A stretch of DNA of 64,000 bases, taken from positions 434,001-498,000 of the forward strand of contig JARGXX010000026.1 in assembly GCA_030374765.1 (NCBI GenBank). Direction: 5' to 3'. Below are positions 1-10,230 of this stretch, one piece after another (the first letter of the stretch is position 1; each line of letters begins with the position of its first letter). The position numbers and the translations under genes were made by a program. This stretch comes from Agarophyton chilense. Its lineage: Eukaryota > Rhodophyta > Florideophyceae > Gracilariales > Gracilariaceae. Below the pieces are notes generated by a model that saw only the letters and a program-made list of their open reading frames with translations, had not been told where the DNA came from and searched no databases.

Positions 1-1210
1 CGGAGCCGCATCCAAACCGGAGAGATATCCACCCTGCTGGGGAGCTTCGTTTTCCGCCGGCGCGGAGGCCGACGGCCCCGAGAGTGGGTTGAGGACGTAT
101 GGGTTCATTCCCTTGAGAGGGCTGGTTGAGACTGCTGTTGCGAGAAGTTGCTTATCGCCGAAAGTCGGAGGAGTAGAAGAAAGTTGTACCGATGTGCCGG
201 TTTTGTGGCGATCCTCAGAAGCGGTGAAGGACCCCATTGGGAGAGAAGTATATATAGTGACCGGAAAGCGAGACACCCGCGGCTCGGAATGTTCTTCCTC
301 GTCTTAAGGAGGGGGAGATGTAGAGCAACGCCCAGTTAGGGGATACTTGAAGATGCAACTCATAGAATGAGGATTGAACCCTCCGAGGGTTATGACTATG
401 ATCCCCTCTAAGGTGTGCTGAGGTGGCACTGTTTTCTGGTTAGAGTTCGCCTATGAAGTGACAATTCGGATGGCCCATGGTTGGATTGGCCCCGTGATAC
501 ACGTGGCTTAATTTTGGCACCGATTTTCGGATATTTGTTAGAACGTTGGACTTTTGGGCCCTGAGAGTGGGATCTCCACGTGTATGGCCCTGAGCAGGTG
601 TGCACTACTGTAGAGTTTAGTTAGTGGGCCCTACTTAGGGAGATGAGATCTGACAGTCCGAAGCTCAAAGTAAATGGTAACCAAGGTTGGTCTTCGATAC
701 ATTTAGAGGTTCTTCGTCGCCATCGTTTCGGCCTTACAACCCGGAACGGGCTCTGGTTAGCAACGCCTGCGTAGGGACACGACTTCCCTTGGAGAGTGCC
801 CACGTTGGGGTTCCGTGCAACCACCCCCTCGGGACCGCTCAGACGACCTGCGTGCACGATACCCCGTGGGGGTTCTGCTTACTTGTTGCGTGCTTTTTGT
901 GTTTCCTTTCGAGGACAGGTTTTCGCCCCTGTATTGGGTTTCTTTTGTTGTTTCGCCCCTTTTCTGGTTCTCGGGTCCGGTGCCTGTTAGTGCCCGACCC
1001 TCGCCCCGTTTTTCCTCTTCCCCGGATTTTCCCCCATTCTTTGGGATACCCATACCCATTCCCGATCCAACGGTTTCTACCCCTCACCTCCGTCGGTACT
1101 GCCGGAATCCCCCGTGGGAGTTACACCCAACACTACGGGTGGAACGGAGGGCTCTGTCTCTGACTCTGCCTCCCCCAGGGAGCAAGGCTTCGAACACCTT
1201 GAGAGCACTT
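1..1210. other. no recognisable gene; possible LTR or untranslated part of a gypsy element
   Basis: No ORF here resembles a known protein. A purine-rich run near 308-318 (GGAGGGGGAGATG), followed by GC-rich sequence and pyrimidine-rich sequence at about 900-1080, is what one would expect of a polypurine tract and a long terminal repeat. I could not find a matching second copy in the window, so this is only a suggestion. An ORF opening at 815 runs without a stop into the gypsy polymerase, but its first 140 or so codons look like fortuitous read-through of low-complexity sequence. Confidence 0.25.
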
Positions 1211-3345
1211 CCCGTCGCCGGGTTTTGCTCCACACAGTTCTTCAGGAGTTTCATTCAAAACTTTTCTGCCATTGCTGCGCCCATGACAGCTCTCACCAAG
1301 AAACACAGCGGCATACACAACTGGGACAAGGCGTGTGAAAATGCTTTTCAAAGATTGATGAAAGCGATTACGGAGGCTCCGGTATTGGATGCACCGACAT
1401 GGATGAAGCCATTCAGATGCCATGTTGACGCGTCCCAAAAAGCCGTCGGCGGGACGTTAACCCAAATCGACGACGAAGGGACTGAGCGAGTTATTGCTTA
1501 CTTTTCAAAGAAACTATCTTCCACCGACGAGGACTACACAGCAAACGATAGAGAGCTCCTCGGCCTCGTTTACGTCCTCAAACGATTTCGTTGCTACCTA
1601 GAGGGTACATCATTTGAATTGTTCACAGACAACCAGGTTTTACAGCACTTTTTCACTAAGCCTAACATGAGCAGGAACGAGGCGCAATGGTTAGATCTGC
1701 TTTCGCAGTTTAACACCTCGAAGGTTAACTTGAAACCAGGTCGCGTTCATGTCTTAGGGGACGTTCTCTCTAGAGCCCCACACGTGATGAACGAGACGGT
1801 CCTGGATGTCAACAATGCTCAGCTCTCTTCGCCTGTTTTTCGTATGAACTTTGAAGATCACTACCAGGATGACCAGCTCTTCGGCCCGATATGGAGATCC
1901 TTCAAGAAGGTTTGGCCGAACGAAACGGTTGAAAGGGATAGAGTACAGCGGATGCAAAATCAATTTCGCGTCAAGGATGGAAAACTGTACTACGACAACA
2001 AGATTTGCGTTCCCCGCAAGAAAGTGCGCGATATACTGTGCATGGCGCATGACGCGAAGACAGCTGGACATTTCGGTTTTGCAAAGACGCTCTCTCGCTT
2101 GACCTCGTTCCACTGGAAGAATAAGACCCGGGATGTTCGAAGATACAGTGAAGGATGCCATACTTGCCAGCAGCAGAAGGATTACAGAAAGAAGAAGTTC
2201 ACTGACCCAACCCCACTTGATGTTACAAGAAGAAGGTGGGGTTCTCTTGGTGCTGACTTCATTGTCTCCTTACCCAAGACGCAGAAAGGTCACGACGCCA
2301 TTACGACCTGGGTGGACCGTCTCTCTAGAAGGGTGCATTTCATAGCATGCGGGGAGACAGACACGGCCGTCGGGACGGCAGATGCATTTTTCTCTAATGT
2401 TTTCAAACTACAAGGGCTTCCAGATGGCATCGTTAGTGACAAAGATCCGAAGTTTACCTCAAAAGTTTGGACTATCTCATGTCGTTGTGTGGGATTGTCT
2501 CGCAGATGAGCACAAGCAACCACCCTCAAACAGATGGGGCTTCCGAAGTCATGAATAGAATGGTGGAAAACTATTTGCGCTGCTATTGATCCCTTCGACA
2601 AGATGATTGGGACATTCTTCTACCAACAGCTGAATTTTCATACAACTCAGCAGTGTCACAAGATTTAGGAGCGTCACCTTTCAAGGTAGATCTGGGATGG
2701 AACCCCAAATCACCATTGGATCTTTTAGACCAAACAGATTCATCTATTGAGGCTTTGAATGACTTCAAGAACCGCCTACAATCCGGGCTAGAGGATGCAC
2801 GATACTCTCATCACATTGCGAAAGCCCGACCGGCAGCATACTCGGCGCAGAAGTATCAGCCCTCTTGTTATGAGGTTTGTGAGAAGGTTTGGATTAATCG
2901 ATCTCTCTTCCGTGACGCTGTTGCCAAAAGCCAACAGTCCAATAAGCTAAGTGCTCGTCGTTTCGGACCTTTTAAGATCATTAAGCTGATTGGCAAGAAT
3001 TCTGTTAGTTTAGACCTATCTAGTAACATCAAGATTCACCCGGTGGTGCACGTCGCACACACCTCACCGTTTAAGCACCAGCCTGCAGATATTGCGTTTC
3101 CTGAAACACAACGACCCGAGGCCGTCCCAGAGAGTAGGACTGGACAGCTATTGTATACTGTAGACAAGATTCTAAGGCACAGAAAGCGAGGCAGCGGTTA
3201 TCAGTTTTTGACTCTCATGAAAGGGGCACCAAGCTATGAGGCTGAGTGGCAGCCTTCTCGAGTCTTTATTGATGAAGATGGAACATTGACGGACGCTTTT
3301 CACAAATACATCCTCGAGCATGGACTTCTTCATCACGTTCACTAA
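1211..3345 (+). pseudogene. Ty3/gypsy chromovirus pol remnant (RT end, RNase H, integrase, chromodomain)
   Basis: Retrotransposon polyprotein that would have copied and inserted the element. The reading starts abruptly in the segment that follows the RT palm (FFRSFIQNFSAIAAPMTAL); gag, protease and the RT catalytic core are absent. RNase H motifs follow (CHVDASQKAVGG, RELLGLVYVLKRF, LFTDNQ), then the integrase zinc finger (H..H, CHTC) and core (ADFIVSLPK, DKDPKFTS, HPQTDGASE). A 1-base frameshift near 2465-2475 moves the frame, and an in-frame TGA near 2587 interrupts it again. From 2653 the frame is open through the integrase C-terminus to a chromodomain (YTVDKILRHRKRG ... YEAEWQPSRVF), which places it among the chromoviruses. 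Dead, but only moderately decayed. The family call is secure; the cause of the 5' loss (deletion or other insertion) is not visible. Confidence 0.9.
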
Positions 3346-3385
3346 AGTTGACGTGGATGTCAACAGGGAAGGAGGAGGCAATATT

Positions 3386-3785
3386 GCAACGAGTTGTCAT
3401 TGGTCAAAGGTCTGCACTGAGTACGATTCAACACGGTGCACGTAAGTACAGATTAATGCTAATTGTCAGCCCTCAGAATCTTCGATTCTGCTCTGAATCG
3501 ATAGGTTACGGTTTGGAGGTTCTTCTAGGCAGGGCAAGACAGACAGAATTGCACTCACTTTGCAAGACAGAAACTTCGTTTCTGGCCTGCATTTGAATGG
3601 GTTGTCTCGATTCAAGGTTCCCGGCAATTGTAGAAGGGACAGTGCCGACAGGGCCCGAGAGTTTAATTCTAATTCTAGTTGTAAGTTAAGAGAAGACTGA
3701 CCGGACCCCTATAAAAAGGGTCATTGGCGTCGGTTCGCAAAAGAGGATTTCCTCATCGACCCTCAGAGACTAAAGTTTGTTTCAG
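3386..3785 (+). repeat. probable 3' LTR of the gypsy element, truncated
   Basis: Directly after the pol stop lies a purine-rich tract (GGGAAGGAGGAGG, about 3366-3378), as expected before a 3' LTR. The following 400 bases are non-coding and carry a good TATA box (TATAAAAA, 3710-3717). The right end is set by the start of LINE-like sequence at about 3786. No second LTR copy was found, so the exact ends are inferred. Confidence 0.45.
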
Positions 3786-3930
3786 TAGCCCTTTTAGGAG
3801 TGTTTTACGAACAGGAAACTCGTAAGCGTACTTAAGACACAGACGACAGACCCGTAGTAAACTTCAGGGGCATCGGACTCCTCCCCTACTTTTTCCATAC
3901 ACAAACTCTTGCGCCGCAACCCTGCGCACA
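3786..3930 (-). repeat. LINE 3'-region fragment
   Basis: The reverse complement of this stretch matches the sequence downstream of the LINE reverse transcriptase at about 26005-26155, with scattered differences but clear colinearity. On minus it reads CAQGCGARVCVW, against CAQGCGARGCVW in the other copy. It is a short orphan fragment of the same non-LTR family, abutting the gypsy LTR. Confidence 0.6.
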
Positions 3931-4552
3931 CTGGTATAAAACGTATTGAGTGAGGAAGAGTTGCATCAATCGGTGATCAATAGTGCTTTGCTTGCATGCG
4001 AGTATGCATGAAGGTTTGACATTTCTGTGATAAATCGAGCAGATACTATCAGTTCTTCGCACTGGCTCCTTCATAGTCGTGCTAGCTTGGAAACCTCAGG
4101 TTTGGCAGATATATGTGACGACAATGTAGGTCTCCACGGATACTGGTGAGAAAAACTTCAAAAGTGTTTAAAACCAAAGGGTGGAGCATAGAGGCCAAGC
4201 ATGCAGCCGTTATACACATTCGAAATATCTTCCTTGATGGTGGCTCTGTTGTGAATTGCGCTCCCTCTACTGTGGTAGTGGCCTTTTTGTCAAACAAGAA
4301 GAACAAGGAGTGCATTAATACCGCGCCCATTTCCATCGGGATACACAATGAATAGTTTTGCACAGAGAGGCTTGTGCAGTTAGGATGCCTTCCCCGACAA
4401 GAACGCTTCACTTCAGCCAGTTCCCCACACCGAAACATGTGCTTTGAGGAGTTTCAATGATGGGATCGGAGAGCGCTATTGGCTGGCAACTGTGGACTTC
4501 CTTTCTGTGATAGAAGAGTAAATTGAAAAGAGGCTGCCTCCGTACCCTTGGA
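3931..4552. other. intergenic, no gene seen
   Basis: Downstream region of the minus-strand membrane protein gene. Short ORFs on both strands show no family resemblance and no consistent coding character. Confidence 0.5.
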
Positions 4553-5908
4553 TTATACCTCTTCATCAGTGGATGACGGTACACTGAAAGTGTCAGTACC
4601 AGATTTATCCGCTTCAACAGCACAAATCTGCACTCCCTTGCTACTACTCCTTCCTTGTATCAAAATGTCCTGTGATACCGGTCGGTTACATGAGCCGTCT
4701 TCCCGCCCATAATCTCGTCCAAGCCAAAACATGGATATCGAAGAAAACGGGTCCACATGGACATCTCTTTTCACGCAATGCTTCAAAATCTTACACAGGA
4801 CCAACAGCGCAACATTAGAAATAGCCAAGCCAAGTATGAGATAATTGAACTTTTTCTTGATGATTGTCACTCTTCTAGTGTCTCCAAAGTACAATTTCTG
4901 CGAAGAATCTGGTACAATTGACAGCAAACTGTTTGCCACATTTCGAGCGAGAATCATCTGTTGTTGGGCGTTGATGAATGGAAGAGCTATCATTTCATCA
5001 GTAGCACGAAGTGAAACGGTGGAAGAATGATTGCAGATCGCGTACGCCACGGTAACAAGTTCGTCTTCTATCTCACCCACTTCATCAATATCATTTGAGA
5101 AAACTAAAAATTCCCCATGTAAAGTAGCGGCTGCATTATTACCAGCTCTATCACATGTACCAAAAGTGGTGTTTCTCATTTTTCGTCGCACGACGCTCAT
5201 GTGAACCGGCGCGCCAGTCGAATCTTCCAACACAACAAAGGTGTCATTAGAAAGTCCTTCAGACAAAGCAGATCGTTCTCCCAGGGCAATGTTAACCTGC
5301 AGAGCTTGGCCATCGGAAATTTGCTGCACTGTATCGTGGTCCCATATCACCTCAACCACCTTCTCCTTCTCTCCAACATTAATGGAAGATTCACAACTGA
5401 AACGATTGCCAGAAACGAAGCCCTTGAACTTGACCAGTGAAATAACATTCACATCTTCACAAGCAGCCACGGCGAAATCCTGTCTGGAATTTTCTCTTCT
5501 TCCATCATAGCTTCTGCCAGAAAACTGCGCATCTGTGGCTGAGATAACGTGTGTGGTCGGTGCGTAGCGAGTATACACGAGACCTTGATCGATTCCCAAG
5601 GCACTAACTGCCACCAGAATCGTTACTGTGATGCGAGCAAGGGTAATAATGAGCTTCGGTACTTGTGGTACAACGCGAAGGTCACCGTTCATTGGAATAA
5701 AATCGATTAGAGTGCGTTTGGCTCGTAAACGAAGAGTTTTCGATCGTTTCCAGTAGATGGACACGTATATTTTTGCCGAGTCAGTGGTCCAAACAATAAC
5801 AGCGGCCAGGGCAAGCACCTCAAGCCATAGCCAGACGACAAGATTTCCCACCTCGAAAGACAAGTACAAAGTGGTTGACGGCATTTTCTGTTGCTGGATA
5901 GAAAACAA
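4553..5908 (-). CDS. three-pass membrane protein with large exposed domain, unknown family
   Basis: 451-codon uninterrupted ORF. I do not recognise the family. Hydrophobic segments are visible at about residues 22-40, 84-105 and 354-375. The 250-residue stretch between the second and third segments is hydrophilic and has four cysteines (about 150, 171, 252, 292) plus N-glycosylation sequons (NDT, NTT, NHSS), which suggests an extracytoplasmic domain held by disulfides. The C-terminal tail of about 75 residues is polar and Ser/Asp-rich, ending in several acidic residues, and is probably cytosolic. A second Met at residue 9 is an alternative start. The gene is divergent from the GH18-like gene at 6659, sharing a 750-base upstream region. 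Length and unbroken frame in a region full of dead elements favour a living host gene; function is unknown. Confidence 0.7.
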   Translation of the reverse strand: MFSIQQQKMPSTTLYLSFEVGNLVVWLWLEVLALAAVIVWTTDSAKIYVSIYWKRSKTLRLRAKRTLIDFIPMNGDLRVVPQVPKLIITLARITVTILVAVSALGIDQGLVYTRYAPTTHVISATDAQFSGRSYDGRRENSRQDFAVAACEDVNVISLVKFKGFVSGNRFSCESSINVGEKEKVVEVIWDHDTVQQISDGQALQVNIALGERSALSEGLSNDTFVVLEDSTGAPVHMSVVRRKMRNTTFGTCDRAGNNAAATLHGEFLVFSNDIDEVGEIEDELVTVAYAICNHSSTVSLRATDEMIALPFINAQQQMILARNVANSLLSIVPDSSQKLYFGDTRRVTIIKKKFNYLILGLAISNVALLVLCKILKHCVKRDVHVDPFSSISMFWLGRDYGREDGSCNRPVSQDILIQGRSSSKGVQICAVEADKSGTDTFSVPSSTDEEV

Positions 5909-6658
5909 TTCGCCACAACAAAGAGATAACTGACGAGGGCGCTCTAGTTAGCTGGCAGAGAGGAACCGGAACGCCTTATGTGCACCTTCACGTGTCGCGA
6001 GATAGCCTGTAACGGACGAAAGACACCACGGGGAAGCTTTATCCATCGAGTATGCGAACAAGCACGTGCGAAGCTTGCTTGAAGCACAAGTATCGAAGGT
6101 TCACCTGCCGAGAGATGGCAAACGCCAGAGGTGGAGCTCTCGTCGGAGTCTGTCATGACACTACTGTCTGGCCCTCGTACTCTTGTTGCGCTTTTGGCAA
6201 CCATGCAAATGACGAATGCCTTGCTGGCTGTTTGCTGGCAACGTCAACATGACGTAGGCAAATGCGAGCTTTTGGAAACGATGCAAATGACGAATAGAGA
6301 CTGAAGAAGTTGTCATTCCCAGTCCATGAGGGCACTCGCCTTGCTGGCTGTTTGCAGGCAACGTCAACGTGACGTAGGCAAAGGCGAGGAAAATTAGCAT
6401 TGAGCGCTGCCAATAGCGCTCGAAAAGAGATGCTCGCCTTCACTCCAGGTGCCGCCATCGAATGAGAGCGCATGTTTTTGGTAGTGGCATTCTACTCAGC
6501 ACACGTCAGCGCTCATGGAGATTATATGTACGATCTGGCAGTTGCCCAACGATAGCGAATGGTACCGCTCTTTGCATGTGTAACTGATTCAGGCCGACGT
6601 CTATAAAGTTCGTTGCTTCTGCTCCCCTCATTCGTGCCAACACTCCCAAGCAACCAAC
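5909..6658. promoter_or_regulatory. shared divergent promoter region with duplicated module
   Basis: Lies between two genes pointing away from each other. A TATA box (TATAAAG, 6602-6608) precedes the plus-strand start at 6659. The middle contains a duplicated module described separately, with octamer-like ATGCAAAT and CRE-like TGACGT words. I cannot assign the elements to one gene or the other from sequence alone. Confidence 0.6.
6190..6388 (+). repeat. tandem 78-bp promoter module, second copy split by 42 bp
   Basis: Unit part A (28 bp, 6190-6217) is repeated at 6268-6295 with two mismatches. Unit part B (51 bp, 6218-6268) is repeated at 6338-6388 with three mismatches. The two units would be adjacent (6190-6267 and 6268 onward), except that 42 unrelated bases (6296-6337) separate A from B in the second. 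Each A contains ATGCAAAT and each B contains TGACGT. Confidence 0.85.
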
Positions 6659-7438
6659 ATGCCACTCAGCTCATTGCCAATCCGCGTTTCTTTTCACTTT
6701 CATTTACCAACCATGCTTCATTGTTTGATCGCGTTTCTCTCCTTGTGTGTCATTAACCTGGGGTCAGTCTCTGCTCATCACCACACGTACCTCGGGCATT
6801 GGGATAAGACTTGGAACGTACCATCAACACGCTTCAAGGAAGCGAATTTGGGATTTGCGTTTAGCGGAAACGTCGACATAGGCATGGCTCTTGGAAACAG
6901 TTCCAGGGTGTATCGTCGTCTACGAGGTGCGAAATTCATAACGATAGGCGGGGGAAACAAACATGGGTGGTGGACCCGTCGAGTGATTGCGGATGTTGAT
7001 CGAGCCATTCGCTACGGGAGATTCGATGGATACAGAGGTATTGCGTATGACATAGAAGAGGGAGACAGTGGTCTTCGCTCCTACTTTGAGAGATCTTTCC
7101 GGCGCGCGAAGAGAAGAGGATTCGCGATTGTCGTGACGATTTCTAGAACTGCACCGTACCAAATGCAAGGCGCGGGGCGGTTGATGAGAACTATCATTCG
7201 CAGCCGATATGTTGACATTCTGTCGCCGATCATGTATCCAAGTGAATTGGGCTTTCAAAAGTGTACGGAACGTGGAGGGATTGACTATCAGATTACGAGG
7301 GGCGTAGAATGGGAAGATTTTGCATCGAGTCGCACGGCTGTTGTACCTTCTCTGTGGCGCGGCAGATACTATTCTCGTGTGAGAAAGTTTTTGAGAAGAA
7401 AAGGCGTGCGAACTTATGGATACATTTCTTGGTGTTGA
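6659..7438 (+). CDS. secreted GH18-like (chitinase-like) TIM-barrel protein
   Basis: 259-codon ORF. A signal peptide is clear (LIAFLSLCVINLGSVSA, cleavage before HHH); the Met at 6713 gives a more typical signal peptide than the first Met at 6659. The mature part follows the strand order of a glycoside hydrolase 18 barrel: KFITIGGG (beta 3), GYRGIAYDIEEGD at the position of the DxxDxDxE catalytic motif (beta 4), VDILSPIMY (beta 6), VVPSLW (beta 7) and GVRTYGYISWC (beta 8). Only the final D-x-E of the catalytic motif is kept; the first aspartates are replaced, so activity on chitin or other N-acetylglucosamine polymers may be lost or altered. It is short for a chitinase. TATA box at 6602. The fold assignment is inference from motif order, and the protein is probably extracellular or secretory. 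Confidence 0.55.
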   Translation: MPLSSLPIRVSFHFHLPTMLHCLIAFLSLCVINLGSVSAHHHTYLGHWDKTWNVPSTRFKEANLGFAFSGNVDIGMALGNSSRVYRRLRGAKFITIGGGNKHGWWTRRVIADVDRAIRYGRFDGYRGIAYDIEEGDSGLRSYFERSFRRAKRRGFAIVVTISRTAPYQMQGAGRLMRTIIRSRYVDILSPIMYPSELGFQKCTERGGIDYQITRGVEWEDFASSRTAVVPSLWRGRYYSRVRKFLRRKGVRTYGYISWC

Positions 7439-9330
7439 AGGTGTACGGCCGTTTGCGGCAAACACTGCCAATTTGGTCAACATGTATGACCAAGTTCCCA
7501 CATGAGGAAAGCTAAAATACTTCAGGCCGTACCCAAGCCCAAAAGATTTCCGTCGTAAGGTATCCAACAACAAATCCATCTCTTCTTCTCGGAATTCAGA
7601 AATAAACAGAGCCAGGTGAAGGGATATCGCATGTGGCGGGGTTATTAATTCAATCAGCGAGAAGCAGTCTTCTAGGTTCAAACAGAAACACTTGTGCGAT
7701 TTTTCCTTCGTGAATCCGTCGTCTGTGAAAACTGATAAAGATCGTTGTACTATTGGTCTTGAGACCACAAGCACTCTTCCTCGATAAACCTGAACAGATT
7801 GATTACTTATGTCCACCACAACCACAGGGTGTAGACGCACCGCAGACTTATAACGGTGACAAAAGAACTCACACTAGGCTCGACATTCGGAACTTGTCAA
7901 CTTGCCGCTCAACTAGCTCGATAGCTCTGGTCTCTTTCGGCCTGTTCATCCCCGTTTCGACGCTAAACGATGTGATTTCTTTGTGCACTCATTGTGGCAC
8001 ACTTCACCGAACCATTACGACCGCGACGAAACAGTCCCACTGTCCAGCATTTTCGCGCAACCTACAGTCGCGCCGCACCGTCTCGTTGCCAGAAACTGGA
8101 ACGACACGGCTGCCATCTGCATATTTCACCGCACTCGAGTGACTGCACCGAGGCTCTCCGACTGCGTTACCGCCTTGCAAATCTCACAGTCACATTTAGT
8201 GTTTCTTGTGCCAACTTACCTACCACTCTCGTATCTTCTGCGACGTGCAATGACGTTTTTGATACACGTACCCTTCGCAGTTTGGCCATTCCGAGGAAGG
8301 CCAAGACATTTCTGCGTATCTCGTGCCGAATGCTTCTGGCACTTCTATCACCCTCTTCGGGAAGCAATGCTTCTTCATACGGTGCACAAACCACACATTT
8401 GCTGCGTATGGCTTTTACTCGCGTGTCTTTCTTGATTGTTGCAAGAATCAACTTTAAGCGTTTACCCATGGACTCGGCGCCCAGCGCGTGATTCTCACAG
8501 TGAAAGCCCTTGTCTACCCGCTCTTCATTGAATGTGGCAAAAACCTTCCGTACAGCTGAAATCACACTTCATACCGCATATCCATCACAACTGTGCTATA
8601 CTACTCAGCTTAACAACCTCTCCAACCATATCCAGTTGTTCTTGTGATTTGCTTCTGAGGACAGATCTTCACCGAGCCCAGATATTTTTTTCCTGCTGTT
8701 CTTGTTCCACATGAAAGCTTTCCCGGACACAGAAAAAAACATGATCCCTTTCGGTTTCGACAGCAGTACCGACAATATCTCCGCGTTTCCGGCACATATG
8801 AGACCCGTGCAGCCACTTTTTTTTGTGGCTGTATCCATGGTCGCGGGAATTCGCAGTACTCAGTCTGAAACTTTTCACTAGCTAGCACTGTATTGTGCAG
8901 ATTCTACGACGTTTCTTGTGTCAGAACTTCCTTTAAAAGCCGCTATGATTCCATTGCAACGGAATCTTCAAATTTGCTCACACCTCGATCTCAACCCACT
9001 GAATCACTTCTGCAGTGCTTTGTTTCCGCGGCATTTGCAGTGAGATGCCATTGCAAAGCGTGCTACTTTGACAATGTACAGTACTTGGTGAAAGGCCCAC
9101 TGTGCGCACGTTGCCGGACGTCCGCCAAGCACTTTTGTGTTTGTTTGATGTTCGTCAAATATAATATACGCACTGTGAAGGAATTAGGACCACTTCCGCC
9201 GCCTTTGACACCCTAACATACTGGATCATGCCATTGAAACATTCTTTTATAACCTTGTGTTATTGTGAGCCGTCTTTCAAACAAGCAAGGCGTCAAAACG
9301 TGACTAGCTCTCCTTCAAATTGACCTGAAT
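7439..9330. other. no supported gene
   Basis: Several overlapping ORFs of 60-165 codons exist on both strands (for example 7994-8491 plus and 8167-8565 minus), but none has recognisable motifs, and overlapping frames are open at once. That pattern is expected from composition rather than coding. A decayed gene cannot be excluded. Confidence 0.4.
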
Positions 9331-9334
9331 GCCG

Positions 9335-10230
9335 AATGCTGATTGCACCCCCATCGGCTCCCTTGCCGAGCGACATTTGGGTCTTTAGGATGGGTAAAAA
9401 ACTATCGATCTCGATGCTCAGTTGCTGTGCTTTCCTTCCCCTCGTCCCAGCGTTCCCTAACAATTCTGAAATTTGCGAAAGAAGATTGGAACGCTGTGGC
9501 GTTAAGCTAACAAAATGAACCGTTCGAAAAAGCTTGGAATATCGGCTGTGGGAAGCCATGGTGAAGCATTATGAAGGAAATGCGGCCAGTTTCCAGGCCA
9601 AAGCAAACGGCTCCCCGAATCTTGAACGCTTCGAAGACCAATTCGAAAGACTAAAATGGATTTTTGGTACGGCTCGGTTTTCGTCGCCCCGAAGAGATTG
9701 GGGCAAAACTAGATTGAGAGCAAATCAAAGCGCCTGCAGGTGGATTCTCTTTCAAAGAGCGTAAGCCGGTACATTGGCCGACACTGCAGGGAGTTGAAAC
9801 AAGCAAGCGAGGAGCTACAGGTGGCTTGGGCGCGCGTCCAGCGCGAAACCCTTGCTGGGAAAGTGGTTCCGACGATAGGTTTGATAAATGGTTTCGCAAA
9901 ACAACAAACTGCTCCATGTTGGTAGTGAATAGAAAACGGGAGCAGCGCGCTTGTCAGTCAACAGCAGTTGGGGCGTTTGAGAGATAGTTGGTCAGAGAGG
10001 CGGCGGCCCGGGCAGTTGCGCAGTGGGAGCGACAAAAGTATGGTTTCCATACGGCTTCAAAGGCCATCACCAGAGTTACTCCTCTCCAAAGCTCAATGGG
10101 GGCTAGGCGGAAAATGCCAGGGCTCGTACAGAGCAGAGTTTTGTTTTCTCCGCCTTCGGGCACCTTTCTATTTAATGGCTGGAGCTCTCCTCTTGCGCCA
10201 AGAGAGGATTCCTGGATCTCGTTGAGTTGA
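9335..10230 (+). pseudogene. possible decayed unknown gene, coding-like fragments in shifting frames
   Basis: Coding-like stretches follow one another in different plus-strand frames: 9534-9764 (FERLKWIFGTARFSS), 9740-9925 (a helical segment with SRYIGRHCRELKQASEELQ) and 9988-10230. They look like one ORF broken by several indels. No family is recognised. The argument rests only on amino-acid character, so this is weak. Confidence 0.22.

Noticed and set aside
815-1234. N-terminal extension of the gypsy pol ORF
   Set aside because: Pro/Ser/Phe-rich read-through of pyrimidine-rich non-coding sequence, not gag, protease or RT.
6920-7840. 306-codon minus-strand ORF
   Set aside because: Overlaps the GH18-like gene on the other strand and lacks any motif; best explained as a shadow frame.
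7994-8491. 165-codon plus ORF
   Set aside because: Two other frames are open over the same stretch, there are no domains, and composition alone can explain it.
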